The translations under genes were made by a program, and so were the position numbers. The notes beneath the pieces were generated by a model. It did no database searches. It was not told the origin of the DNA and saw only the letters and a list, made by a program, of their open reading frames with translations. Positions 25,401 to 37,900 of a stretch of DNA of 56,991 bases are shown in pieces (positions within the stretch are counted from its first letter, which is position 1; each line of letters opens with the position of its first letter). The stretch lies in assembly GCA_002812745.2 (NCBI GenBank), contig NCSJ02000279.1, forward strand, positions 1 through 56,991. The letters run 5' to 3'. This DNA is from Scytalidium lignicola (Eukaryota; Ascomycota; Leotiomycetes).

Positions 25401-27500
25401 CTCTTGTATTAATCAAGATTTCATGAAATTGTCTTGAATTGTACTTTATTAAGCTCTTTATGCTATATACTTCTGTTATAATTACTATGAAGGTTTTTAA
25501 GTTAAGTTCTTAAGGGTAATTCTCAGTCGTTAACACCTTAGTAGTTAATTAGTATAAAAAAGTATTATTAGTTAGTTTTGTAATAATTAATGTAGTCAAT
25601 TCTACTAGGAAACTTCTACATAAGGTAAAGAACATAATTATAGTAAAGAATATGGTTTTAAGCTAATTAAATTCCTTAAGGCTTGTTTTTATATTGTTAT
25701 AAGCAAATAAAGTCTTAAAAGTAAGGCTTAATTTGTCTTCTTCAGAGTTACTTTCTTCACAATCAACAATGTATTGTTTAAATCATTCATTGAAATGTTG
25801 TTCAAAACTATAAACATTAAAGCTAAATTTACTTATATTTCTAGCTTTGAAATATGTTTTCTCTGCATCTTACTCTTCTTATAAGTGTTTCTATGATTAA
25901 CACCTTTCCTTTTTGCATATAAAGCATCTTCCTTATGTTTGAGAGTATAGAGTAGTACATCTGAGGCCTTATAGATTGAATTGTTGGCTTGTACTACAAT
26001 TGGTATAATAATGATAATTTGTAAAGTAGGTTTTACTATTGTATTCTTACTTCTTTTCCTTCTTATATAACATGATAAATGAATGGAGTTTGTTGATAAG
26101 TTGCCTTAAGTCTTTTAGTAAGTTTAAAATAATATATTTACATACTAAANATCCTTAACAAGNNATAATCAACTTCTTATAAAGAATATTAGTCATCTTA
26201 TAAGTTAGTTAAAAGTTATATTAAAATTCTTAAAGCTTGTTAATAAGTAATTATACATTCTTAAGTATTGTTTTCTTAAAGTTTATAATTATAATTAAGG
26301 CTAACATTATACTTTTTTATTTAATATAAATTTAACAATAGTATATAAGTCCTTTATAAAAGTTATATAAGTAAGTATATACTTCTTCAAACATATGTTT
26401 AACAAGGTTGTTAATAATAAAATAGCTTATTCATAATAACTTTTAAAGATCATCAATTTGTATTTGAAGTTATTAGTTGTTGTATTGTACTTCTAGTTTT
26501 TTATATACATCTTAACAATATCAAAGACTTATTTTATATATATAAGCTAAGTTGAAGGTGATGATAATAAGCTAAGCTTGTAATAAAAGTTATAATCTTA
26601 TTATAACTTGTAAAATTGTTAGTAATTGTTTTAAGAGATTATAAAGGTTAGAAAAGTACTTGATTCTTAACTTATGTATATTAAACTAAAGACTTTAAGG
26701 CTAATTTAAGCATTTATAAAGTAAGTAATTATAAGAAGTATAATAATTACAAAGGTAATAAGTCCTTTTTAGAGGTCTTAAAAAGTATATTAAAGGTCTT
26801 CTTCATTTTATAAATGTTATTCTTCCTTTTGTATAATGTTTACAAGAGTTTGAACGATTGTAATACTCTTAATATTGTACATTATGCATATATCATCATA
26901 ATAAAGGTAATTTTGTAAACTTTGTATCTCTTTTTAAGTAATAACCTTAAAGGTATTAATTGTAAAGTTCTTGAAGTCCTCTTAGAATAAGTCTTATAAG
27001 TTTACATTATTAATTCTATCAAGATAATACTTATAGACTTTAATAGTTAAGTATTCTTGTATGTTGTTTATAATAATATCCTTAAAGTCTATTCTTCATT
27101 CTTATTTCTTGATTAATACTGTCTAATTCACCTTTATAATACTCTTCATTACTCTTATAATAATTTCTAGCTTATTCTCCTTTGTAATCTTTGTTATATC
27201 TCTTATTTCTGTTATATTTCTTGTTATTCTTAAGCTTTACATGTATAGTCTATTAATACTAGTATAAGATACTTGATTAGCTAAAAAGCAAAGCTGGTTA
27301 CACTTGAGTATAAAGAGTATTTACTTACAAGTAATAAACTTTGTAATCTTAAGGGCTTGGACAAATGTCTTCAAGGATACAATAACTCCTTAATCTTCTT
27401 AAGCATAAAGTTTTATAAGCTTTTAAAGTTCTTCTATATACTTGTAAAAGCTTATAATTCTGTAATGAAAATAAAAAGATTATAAGTTAATAATTTAATA
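22482..27500 (-). pseudogene. copia-3 polyprotein: gag, integrase, RT, RNase H
   Basis: On the minus strand, about 24,850-24,760 reads VDVFYINNKLVLYIIN, the integrase start of a widespread fungal copia family, followed by WIDTYLG-like and VKKNFVNKEF stretches to ~24,600. Bases ~23,850-23,708 give GIFEIVNL and KFINEIKNKRTEKAF, matching the family's RT entry (G-V-F-E-V, F-V-D-E-I-K-N-K). At 22,556-22,490 the stretch LYNYLVKLRIIQEK matches YECLVKLGTTxEK of its RNase H. The frame then crosses the copia-2 insertion. Gag should lie near 27,500-25,900 but is only weakly readable. Trp and Gln codons have become stops throughout. Confidence 0.72.
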
Positions 27501-27923
27501 TGTTGTTTTTAGTTTAAAATAAAAGCAATAAAGAAAATAATGATTTTTAAATAGTTTTAAATAGAAATTAGTGAAAATAAGTGATAAAAGAGTAGTTTTT
27601 CGAATAAAATTAGTTAATTAGCTAACTATACAACTTTGTAAGTAAACTACTTAACATTTAACTAAATATATTGTTTTTAGTAAAAACAAGTTTAATAACA
27701 ATAATTACAAAAGTGAACTACTAGACATTCAACTAATCAAGTTATAAATTGATAAATAATTGTTTTCTCCTTTGACTAAATGGATTTCAATTTTATAAGT
27801 AAACTACTAGATGTCCAACTGAACAAAAGTTGTAATCTCTTAAGATTTAACTTCAAAAGTAGACTACTTAACGTTTAACTAATTGAATGATAATCTCCTG
27901 ATCTATATGTACAAACTAATCAA

Positions 27924-28117
27924 TATTAGTTTACTTGTAATATAAAGTATAGTATATAATTATACATAATATATTCATTATACTATTCCATGATTATTAT
28001 ACAATTAAGAGTAAGAGAGCAAAGTTATAAGAGCTTTACTTATTCTTACTACCTAATCAAGACTAGCTTATAAGGGCACATGAATATTATGTATATATAA
28101 TTATTATTCTACTAATA
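27924..28117 (-). repeat. copia-3 5' LTR (right)
   Basis: This direct repeat of 17036-17235 has several small indels and many transitions. Its plus-strand start TATTAGTTTACTTG corresponds to TGTTAGTTCACTTG on the left. On the coding strand it is the 5' LTR. The exact right border is uncertain by a few bases because of a short insertion near the end. Confidence 0.75.
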
Positions 28118-29323
28118 TAAAGAAAACTTTTAATATATTCTTTTAAACTTTTAAAAAGAACTTATTACTTTTATAATTATTAAACTTTTTATAAATATTT
28201 TATTTACAAATACTTAAGTTAATCTTAAAGTTCTTAACTTAATATATACAAGTTAAGAATTAAATACTTTCTTAACTTTTATAACTTTTTAAAATAATTA
28301 TTAATACTTTTATAAGTTGTAATAATATTATAATTTTAATTGTAAACTTAATTTATTATTATTATCTTTAACTTAACTTGTATATATAAAACAAGTTTTT
28401 AATATTGTCAAAATATATATAAAAGACTAAAAATATAATAAAGCAATTAATAACTTTAAATATAAGTTGATAATCTTTAAAACTTATTATAAATAAGTAA
28501 AGTTATTGTTAAAGCTTAGGTTATAAAGCTTAAAAAGTGTATATAATATGTTAAACACATAAGTAAAATACTTTAAAATAAAAGTTTATTTCGAGAATGT
28601 ATAAAACTTAACAGATATAAAAGTATAATGTATTTTGTATACTTGTTAATAAAGTATTTAAATACTTACTTAATGTAAATATTATATTATTTGCTTAAAA
28701 GCTTGTATACAAATATAAAGTTATAAGTACTAGTTAAGTTGTTATTAAAAGATCTTTTTGTAAAATATTTAATTTAAGTTAAGCACAAAGCTTTATCTAA
28801 CTAAGAAAATTATTTACTTATATAGATTTTTATACTTCTTAAATCTAAAAGCCTTTTAAACTCTAAATCCTTTAAACTTTAAGGTTTTCTTAAGTTTGTT
28901 ATGTAACCCTAGATCATATGATCTTATTCTTCCTTAATCTAGAAGTCCTTTGTGTAATTAATTATTATTAAACTTTAAACCTTTAAATAGAAAAGTCATG
29001 ATATTATCCTTTTTCTAACTTAATGTTATTCTGATACTTAATTACAAGGAAATAATATTATAAGGAAATCTAAACCTTTTTTCCTTTTTATTATATTATC
29101 TATTATTTTCAAGAAATACAAAGAGTATCTTGACTTAGCCTTTTAAATTGAGATTTTAAAAATAGAGATATTTCCTTATTCCTTTTATAAGTATAATAGA
29201 AAAATATATATTATAACCTTTTAATCTTCATGTTATAACAAATATACTTATTGTAGTCAAAGATATAATTGTAAAAGCATTCTTACTTCTTCTTAAGATG
29301 TTATTAATAAAGAGGAAACTTGT
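28118..29323. other. AT-rich degraded sequence with dispersed-repeat copy 2 at 28509-28625
   Basis: No gene can be read. Bases 28509-28625 repeat the first 120 bases of 16658-16901 in the same orientation and then diverge. The remainder is strongly A+T-biased sequence, probably further RIP-destroyed retroelement. Confidence 0.5.
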
Positions 29324-29590
29324 TGTCAAGGCCTCAGTGCACTAATCACGTGAAGGGAGGAAAAGGATAGTAGTCTGAGTCCTAGCCACTCCTTAACTGC
29401 TAACTCCTGTTTATAAAGAGGGGGGTTTCCCCTTCTCTTTAACAGGAGTCAAAGATCAATCTTGTACTTTTAAGAGAATACCAAGTTTTAAAGTGAATCT
29501 ACACTTAACCAACTACTATCACATTACTAGTCTCCTATTATGTTTCAGCCTCCTGATCTCTCTTCACTCTATGTACAGATAACCTTAACA
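29324..29590. repeat. Solo LTR, family A, second copy with 5-bp target duplication
   Basis: This is 267 bases, the same length as 776-1042 and in the same orientation, beginning TGTCAAGG and ending CCTTAACA. The flanks are CTTGT on both sides (29319-29323 and 29591-29595). The two copies differ mainly by transitions. Each carries its own target duplication, so they are independent insertions rather than the two LTRs of one element. Confidence 0.93.
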
Positions 29591-31079
29591 CTTGTCTTAA
29601 AGCTGAAAAAGAAAAAGCTACTTAAGTTATAATTGAAAACACAACCTGCTTAGTATAACTTTGTAAACAATGTAAATTCTTTTAGAAACAAGCTAGCAAA
29701 ATGTTATATTATAGATTATAATCTATAAATAAGTTAGATATTATTAAGAAGAAAAAATATAAGGAAAAGGAAAACTGTACTAAAGAGGTTAATATTGCAC
29801 ATACTAAGTTTTCTTATAATAACTTTACTTTACTAAATCCTTTTTAAAATGTAAAATCCTTAAGTCTTAATATGAGTTTTTAAAAGTTAAATTAGCTTTT
29901 CAATTTCTTTTCTTATAATCTTTAAGCTTTTCCTAGCAATTAGTAAGATTCCTTGATAATTCTTATGAATTTTCTAATTCTAGATAGTTTAACTATTTTA
30001 TCAAATATTACAATTTGTTATAATATTATTTGTAATTTAGTATTTTTTTTNATATTTTATTCTTCTTCTAAGTTTATTTTAATATTCATGTTTAACATTA
30101 GTAATACATTTTCAAGTATTGGTTTTAACAATAATATATAAAAAANCTAAGTATATCTTTTATTTCTTAAATAATTCTAAATAAAAAAAATAATTTATTA
30201 TATTTTTCTTTAATCTTAAATAGTCTTAATTTCTTGTAATCTAACTTGTTATTTAGTCTTGTTATCTTAATATTTTTTTGTAAAAGGTAAACTTTATTAT
30301 TTTTCTTTAGTATAAGTTTTACATTATATCTTTTATTATAATACAATAAGTCTAAGTTCTGCGGTTTAAACTCCTAAATTCAAGGGGTTTTAGTCGCTGT
30401 TTTATACAGCTTCGACCACTTGTTTAACACTGTGCACAGTCATATGCTTTATCACCAGCTCACTTAATATGATCAATAACCATCCTCTCAAGCATTTGCT
30501 GGTTTTGATCATCACTTTTCCAAATTTCATATTCTAGAAACTAAAAGCCAAAAACAACTCCCATTCTTTTCTTAGCCATAGCATTCCACCCTCCTCCTTA
30601 TCCTAGTGGCCATCCACTTTATATAAGCGTTAGGAGTTTCTGCCCACCTTCTCCTACTCTGAATTCATCAAGTCTCTTGGAGAACTCTACTTCTTATACA
30701 CTCTTTAAACTTTGAAGGCTCAACTGGTTCAGAGTTATTTTCTTATTACTTTCTGCATCCTTTACTAATATTCTTCCTTTTGCATTTGTTGATAAGTATT
30801 ATTTTTTTTTTTCCAACCTCATTCTTATACTCTTTCATAGTATCCTGTTGGCTAATATTATCTAAAAACTCTAATGATTTTGCCATCATTAAAACCTTAC
30901 AGTCTAGTCATGAATAGGCTTTGGTTTTCCTTCACCTCTTTAGAATATCAACAAAGTTATAACCCTAATTTGAGTCCTTGTAGAGGATATACTCAAGACA
31001 CTTCAGAATGTTCTTAAACAACAAGTAGATGCTTATCAGATGTTGAAGAATAAAAANGGCTCTAGATGGAAAGGATTAC
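29591..31079. other. Degraded sequence with two small protein-like remnants
   Basis: Plus strand, about 29,650-29,800, gives a Cys-containing, Lys/Glu-rich stretch (KQCKFF, SKMLYYRL, INKLDIIKKKKYKEKE) reminiscent of fungal repeat-associated proteins of unknown function. Minus strand, about 30,590-30,400, reads QQMLERMVIDHI and AYDCAQC, stop, TSGRSC, a short Cys-rich fragment that is less A+T-rich than its surroundings. Neither was assigned to a family with confidence. The plus-strand ORF 29953-30141 is hydrophobic low-complexity and probably chance. Confidence 0.4.
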
Positions 31080-33800
31080 CAGCAGATGGAAAAAGAGCAT
31101 AACAAGAAGTAGTATATTCAACTATCAAACTCTGATAATACAAAAGCTAGTATATATTATATAAGAATGAAATTTATCAAATGTGTTTAATAGATTAAAC
31201 TGTTCAAGGATTAAGAGGTATATATAACTAATTAGAAGATAAATACTATGTAAAGAAGGGAATTACAAATTGGAAGAAAGCTTTTTNATGCTGAATATTA
31301 TACTAAAAGAACAATGATAAAGTTTTTACATTAGATTTGTAAGACTTATATTATGCTTAAGCTTAAATGAAGAAAGAAGACAAAGAGGAAATCAATTAAT
31401 CAGTATTAACAAGATCTTAAAATGCTTTTTTGTTAAACTAATAATACTTATGTTAATGTGAATGACTCTTATGAAGTTGTCAAGGTAATTTTAACTTTTC
31501 TTTTGTATTGTATATACCTTTCTTAGCATCTTGTTAATATCTTAACAAATAGTTCATTAACAACTTACTTATACATAATTATAAGTTGGATATTATGCTT
31601 AAGTCTAAACTTATTGCTAAAGTAGACAAACTACTTCTCTTATTAACTCACCATTAGGCATATGATGACAATGTATACCTGATCAAAGACAATTATCTAA
31701 ATGTTATTATTATCATATTCTTTCTTGTTTATACAAGTGCATAACTAGTTAAGTTCGTCTATATATTAAAAGATAATGTTAACAAAGATTTACTTAGCAA
31801 AGTAGAAGAAATTGAAGAATAAAGCCAGGTTGTTATAAGTAGTAATAATATCAAGGTAGATAATAAGAATCTTTACAACAGTTATAAAGAAGACTTCTTC
31901 AATAGTAAAGATGAGGAAACTTAAGTTAATAAGGATAATAAATTCTTTGACAATAATAAAGAGCTCTTTGATAATAATAATGAAGGTGAGGTTGAGAATG
32001 AGAGTATTCCTGACAAAGTAATGGCTAGTTATACTAGTACAGATAGTGAGTACAACAATGACAAGAGTAATATCATTATAATTGACTTAGCAGATAAAAC
32101 AAACTATTACCTTATGGAAATTGACAATAACTCTCTTGACTAGCCTCTTGTACTAGACAACATCAAAGAGAAGGTCAAAAAGTGTAAAGTACTTTGTTAT
32201 GAAGATATTACCCTTTAGATTATATAAAATCCTCAACCAAGAAGGAAGGATCTCCTTGTTATAAAAGTCTTCCTTTGAAATCATAAAGGAGTTAACAATA
32301 AGCTTAAGCTATAAGTTTATCTTTTACTCTTCTTTTTTTTTTATTACATTATTACTTTAGTTAATAACTCTTTTCTCACAAGACAGTCTTTTTNGTTCTA
32401 TAAGAATAACCTCCTAATCCTCTGTCTGATCTCTTATGTTATAGCTTATGCAATCCAGGATAATGCTATACTAGTTAAAGGCTAAAATAAACTTAAGACT
32501 TTTTTTTACAACTGATATACAATGCATAGATTGACTGGTTATACATGTAAACTAGAAACTAAAGTAACTTAAGTGTCTTGTCTTTTAACAATCTGAAAAA
32601 GTTAAGAGGGTATAAGTGAAGTCTTAAACAGAACCATTCCCTTATTCTAAGTATAATTTCTACACTAAGTAACTTAGAATAATTATAAGGTTAGTAAATA
32701 TCCTAACTTTATACTGTTTTCATCAAGTTACACTTAACACAGTTAACAGTGTATATTTCTTCTTTTCCTATTACATCTCTTATAGTTAAAGGTAATTTTT
32801 AGATATGGCCACTGATGTTGTATGCAATCAAGTTATATAACAAAAACCACTTAGTAGGACATTCAACAGTATATATATCAATGAATATGTTCAACTTAAT
32901 GTACAAGATACTTATCTCAAAAGCAAGGTCATTGAAGACAGTCTAACACAAGCATTTATTCACATGAGCATTTAATCTTACCTAGATGCCCTTACTAAAG
33001 CTTTGTCAGAGTTAATATATTAGCTTATAAATGCAAATCTTGGAATTGTAAGTCTTCAACAAGAATACAACTAAAAACACTAACAAATTAAGGGAAAATA
33101 CTATTTCATCAAACATATGTCAAAAGTAATAAAGCAAGAGTATAACAAGCTGAAGAAGAGGTTAAAGAATAAGAAGAAGAGTATAGAAGATGAACTCCAT
33201 GTTGAGTATAAGAAAGATTATGACTTTTATGCATATAATGAGATGATAAAGATGTAGTTTAACCTATTTATAATCTAAGAATCAAGTAGTTACAAGCTTA
33301 TAATCCAACATCAACTCATAGAACAGACTTAGTTGTAACAAGTCCTCTGCAATTTTTCGAAGAACTTGATGTTGTAAGAGATTATTAATTAGAAGGTTAC
33401 TATAATCAAGTTGTAGATTATACTTGCCTTATGTCAAGAGTTGTAAACTCACTAGCCACAGTGTCCTCCTACTGTATACAAGAATGTAATAAAACAAGAG
33501 TCCTCTTCCCCAGCACCCTAGTCGCAGCTTGAGCAGTTTCTGCTTATCTGCAAGAAGACTTAGTATATCCTCTGTCTTGGAAACACACAGCTAAGCTATG
33601 AGCAACGGATGTGCATGTTTACTTGCATATCACACATAATGACCTATGTTCAGAACGTTTATCATTTGGATCTTATTCTAACAAACCAGCTGATCACTTG
33701 TGTTCATCCTGTGTGTGCTGTTAATGAGGTAGTCTTCGAAAACAAGGAGTATTTCAAAAATCATATGGTAACAGTTCATAAGATCAAGCTTTATTGTTAA
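31080..33800 (+). pseudogene. DUF3435/FluG-type tyrosine recombinase (Starship-captain family), degraded
   Basis: The C terminus is clear: 33609-33800 encodes SHIMTYVQNVYHL and CVHPVCAVNEVVF then YFKNHMVTVHKIKL, the paired C2H2-like fingers that end FluG/DUF3435 fungal proteins. Upstream in order are a block near 32,160-32,310 (CKVLCYEDITL, NPQPRRKDLLVIKV, HKGVNNK), one near 32,400-32,460 (LILCLISYVIAYAIQDNAI), and the catalytic region near 32,800-32,900, where ATDVVCNQVI and FNSIYINEY keep the nucleophile Tyr context but the His-x-x-Arg site is broken by a stop. Then come a Lys-rich coiled stretch (33,110-33,220) and the fingers. The N-terminal part (31,080-31,800) is only weakly readable. 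RIP stops are dense before ~33,400 and rare after. The family includes Starship captains, which integrate giant transposons. Confidence 0.83.
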
Positions 33801-34219
33801 AAAGATGTTAGAAGTTTTTTATTTTTCTGAATACTAATCATTAAAGTTGTTCACCAAATATTTGTACCATTTCAAGAACTGAGATGAAATGTATTAATAG
33901 ATTTAGCTAATATCCAGATAAATACATAAATTTTTACATAAGATAAAGACAATGCAGGAAAATGAGATCGAGAGAAAGTAAGCCAAACAAATCCCAAAGA
34001 AGAAATGAGGACTAGATAAAACAGTAATCCTACAGTAGAGTTCGAAACCGCCTTCTCAAACGAGTATTCCCTGCAAGAACCCTGTGACAGGGAAACGGTT
34101 TTACTGCCTGAGAAATGTGGCCGAAAGTGGCTGGAACTGGCCGACATCGGCACTTTATCGATCCAGTCACATGACCATCTTCTAAGGATCCGCTGCCTAG
34201 CATTGAACCACACTCTCAT
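33801..34219. other. Spacer between recombinase and TIR-bounded unit
   Basis: No gene recognised. A 115-codon minus-strand ORF (33872-34219) is present, but its composition is that of ordinary non-coding DNA rather than a known protein. The bases directly preceding 34220 form the left flank of the TA target of the inverted-repeat element. Confidence 0.45.
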
Positions 34220-34221
34220 TA

Positions 34222-34468
34222 ACGCCCGTCCCTGTGTGCCGGATACCCCGCCGTGCCGGACAATTTGAGGGGTACTTTGACTTCAAATATCTCAAACCCT
34301 GTGCATACATCGATATCTAGCAAATTGTTGTCTAAATCTTGTACGGTGGTCATTTCTGGACACCCTAAACTACTCTCACTAGAAAATTCACATTCGCGTC
34401 GTCGCTGTCGTACTTGATTTACGGAGAGCTTCTTTTTACAGCCAAAAAGATACTCTTGCTATTACTCC
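34222..34468 (+). repeat. Left terminal inverted repeat
   Basis: Inverted counterpart of 40035-40273. Besides the near-identical outer 65 bases, matching blocks include ATTGTTGTCTAAAT, CATTTCTG.ACACCCTAA and GATTTACGGAGAGCT, so homology extends to about 34,460. Confidence 0.85.
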
Positions 34469-34946
34469 AACATCAAGCCCTTCTACTTGTAATACCTAAA
34501 AGGATCTTATCTGAGCTTCAGTGCCTTATTATCCATGCTGAAGCTTGTCATTAGTGTTATGGCTGTTATGCTATGCAAATATATGCATAGTCGCCACGGA
34601 TGAATGATACTTCTTATGAAGTTGACTAATGAATTGTGGTTAGTGAAAATGACCTTGTATACTTGGTTGGTAATTACTGGTAATTAAGCCAACTTCTAGT
34701 AATCTTGAATACACTGAATAACCAACTTTGTGGCTGAGAATGTATGGCTGATGGCTGTTTCTAACCAAATTCACATGTCCATGTGATTTTCAATAAGTTG
34801 AGTACAAGATATACAAGATTATTCTTTTTAAATCAAATGATTATGGCGAAGCATACATGTATTTACAGGTATGGATAGACAATCATTTGTGATAATATTA
34901 AGATATAACTATGCGATTTGAAACAGTGTATTATATAAACTTCTAT

Positions 34947-37900
34947 TTAATTCTTAGAAAGCTTCAAGCCTTTAATGCTTATCTTCGTTAAACTACGTGA
35001 TAGTTTGAATCCCTTGTCTGTTTGCATGTAATGATTTAGCAACTTAGAGTGATGAGCAAGTCCTTCTTGCTCTTGTGACATAAGCATGTTGGAATAATGT
35101 TTATTACATGCTTGTGTAGTTAGGTAATCCTGTCCAAGCACAGTGCTATACCCAGTACATGCCCTTTTATACAGAGCAGCAGATTCCTCGTAATGCTGCT
35201 GAGTTACAAGGAGGTAAGCAAAGTAGTATACGCTTGTCAACGTGTCTGGATGTTCAAGCCCAAGCACCTCCTCATACCATGCCAGCGTCTGCCTGTTCAT
35301 CGATTCTGCTTCCTTGTACTTGCCTTGCCTGGATAGCACTCTTGCCAAGTTGCTTATGCTCGTCAGCATGTCTAGATGCTCAGGCCTAAACACCTTCGTA
35401 GTTATTGCCAATTCCTGCCTGTTCATCGATTCTGCCTCCTCGTACTTGCCTTAGTTGTCTAGCACAAGTGCTAAGTTGCTCATGCTTGTCAGTATGTTTG
35501 GATGCTCAGGCCTAAGCACCTTCGTAGTTATTGCTAATTCCTGCCTGTTCATCGATTCTGCTTCTTCGTACTTGCCTTGCCTGGATAGCACTCTTGCCAA
35601 GTTGCTCATGCTCGTCAGCGTAGAAGGATGCTCAGGCTTAAGCATCTCCTCATACCGCGCCAGCGTCTGCCTGTTCATCGATTTTGCCTTCTCGTACTTG
35701 CCTTGCCTGTTTAGCACAAGTGCCAAGTTGCTCATGCTCGTCAGATGTGTCTGGATGCTCAGGCCTAAGCATCTCCTCATACTATGCCAGCGTCTGCTTG
35801 TTCATCGATTCTGCTTCCTCGTACTTGCCTTGCCTGGATAACACTCTTGCCAAGTTGCTTATGCTTGTTAGCATAGAAGGATGCTCAGACCTAAGCACCT
35901 CCTCTCTCTGCGCTAGCATCTGCTTGTACATTGCCTCTGCCTCCTTGTATTTTCCCTGGTCATCCAGTGCTACTCCTACCTGATCTATGCTGGTGAGTGT
36001 CTGTTCATGATCCTCCTTAAACCTCTTTTCTTGCAATGAAAGAACTTGTCAATGTGTCTTCTCTGCTGTTGAATATTGCCCTAAGCTTGCTTGACATCGC
36101 CTTATCCAATCTAAAAGCGAAGCTCTTACTATTTCGTCTAGCTTGCCGTCCAAGTTAGCCACATAGATTATGTAAGGAAGATATGTTGTCCATACTTCCT
36201 TCTTCTCATGCCCACCATATAGGATCAGCTCCTCAAGTCATGTTGTTACTCTTGTTGTCCAGGTTAACAGCTCATCATGTCCGTTCAACCATTATTCTAA
36301 CGCCATGTGGACTAGTCAGTGCATATCAAAGAACCTCTTACTTTCTAGTTTTGATAAAGCTTGTTAGTGTTCTGTGATAAATGCATATCCTTTCAAGGTC
36401 CTGATTACTTTAGCTTGTTATACCAGAAAAGGTCTAGGAAGCAATAACGACTAGGGAATATTAATATGATTAATACATACTATAAACAAAAGGTACTTTA
36501 CAGCAAGTAGATCTTGCTTTTATATTTGATTAAACGAGATATACTATGTTTTTGTAATTGTACTTTCCATCTCTTGGTATCTGCTGGAATCTTCAAAATG
36601 CTAGCTAAAGAGTTTAGCCTTAGTATTTGTTTCTTAGAATAATAAAATATATCTGGATATTGATATGTCATTATTGTTTATAAAAGTGGCTGCTTGTACA
36701 ATAACAAGTGGTAAATAGGTAAGTATTTCTAGCAATTCATTAATAACCTCCTTGTTATAAAGTAATGCTAGTTTAGATGTTTACTCCTGAAGTAATTGCT
36801 AAGCTTTAGCTTTGCTTATATTATTGAGTTTTAACATATTACTTAGAGTAAAGTCTTTAACCACTTTCTTACTTCATGTAATGAAGAGAATCTTGCCTTG
36901 AGAACTATGTAGGAGATAATCATGAAGTTGAGTTGGCCTAAGATTACCTCTAAGGTTTTTACTCCCCATAAGGACTCTAAGATCATTAGCATTGTTAACA
37001 ATCATCAACTAAGGACTTGTGTTATCTGAATCTAATACATCTTTAACTAGCCGTTTGATATTTACATTATTATCAGTAATCCCTTATATCCAAAGACAGA
37101 TTTCGATTTCCTGATATGTAAGCTTAAAACTCTCTTAACTGATAGTTGGCACCTAGAAAACTAGACATTTAACATGTTGAGTTAGTATATAATATGTAAA
37201 CTCAAGGGTAAGTGTTGATTTCTTACAACCTCCTAGACTATATATTGTCCTATGTTAGTGATTGTTTAGAAGAAAGAATTGTTCAAAAGATTGAAGTTCA
37301 TTTTTTCGTTTAACAAAGAATTTGTTTCACAGAAAAGGTAATGATGAGAAGACTACATTTCATTAGCTGTTTGAAGATTTATAATAGTTATAAATGTTAT
37401 CACGTTTGGACAAGAGTATACTTATCAAGTCTTGAAGTCTTTTTATTCCTTGCCCTTCTTGTCACCTTTGTATTTCATCTTTCAGCTATTCAGTGGCATA
37501 TTCTTCTCCCTTTCCATATAAAAGTAATAAGAATACCCTGAAGATTCTTAGTAAACAATACATTTTATCCTCTTTTAATGTTGTTATACGATTGGCTACC
37601 TAGCTCATTTACTCCTTAACGCTAAACTTCAAGAGTCTTTGTCCTCTTAATATATTAACGAGAATCTTAGTGATTTTATGGATTTCTTGCTCTAATGATA
37701 TTTGACTACTTAATTGCTTATCATTAATAGAGAAGAACTCAATTGTAAGCAATGCTAAAAGCTCTTGTAATGTCCAACCTTGTGTAAACTACCTACTCCG
37801 TTGAAAGGCATTCTCTTATGTTATTCAGAAGGTTTGAGTGTCAGTAACCTTTGCTAGTACCAAGACATCTAACAAGTAGACATAACATTTTTCTATATGC

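Larger units (their letters stand above)
17036..28117 (-). mobile_element. Ty1/copia retrotransposon copia-3, host of nested copia-2
   Basis: Two direct repeats of about 195-200 bases (17036-17235 and 27924-28117) bound an internal region that, once the 4,941-base copia-2 is set aside, is about 5.75 kb. Its coding strand is minus. The LTR family is confirmed by a solo copy at 50945-51134 that has a perfect target duplication. Pol motifs can be followed from the integrase (~24,850) through RT (~23,850) to RNase H (22,560-22,480), and then across the copia-2 insertion to 17,530-17,240. The 5-base flanks (GTATA and TAAAG) do not match, so the two ends may not derive from one insertion, or the border has been altered. 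Confidence 0.8.

Noticed and set aside
776..29590. The two family-A LTRs as the ends of one giant element
   Set aside because: Their 5-base flanks are different but each is perfectly duplicated, which shows two separate insertions.
33872..34219. 115-codon minus-strand ORF as a gene
   Set aside because: No recognisable domain; the sequence is Ser/Phe-rich and fits ordinary flank DNA.
35159..35983. Long plus-strand Ser/Leu/Cys-rich ORFs
   Set aside because: They are antisense to the TPR repeat array of the HET-NLR gene and repeat with its period; no independent protein features.
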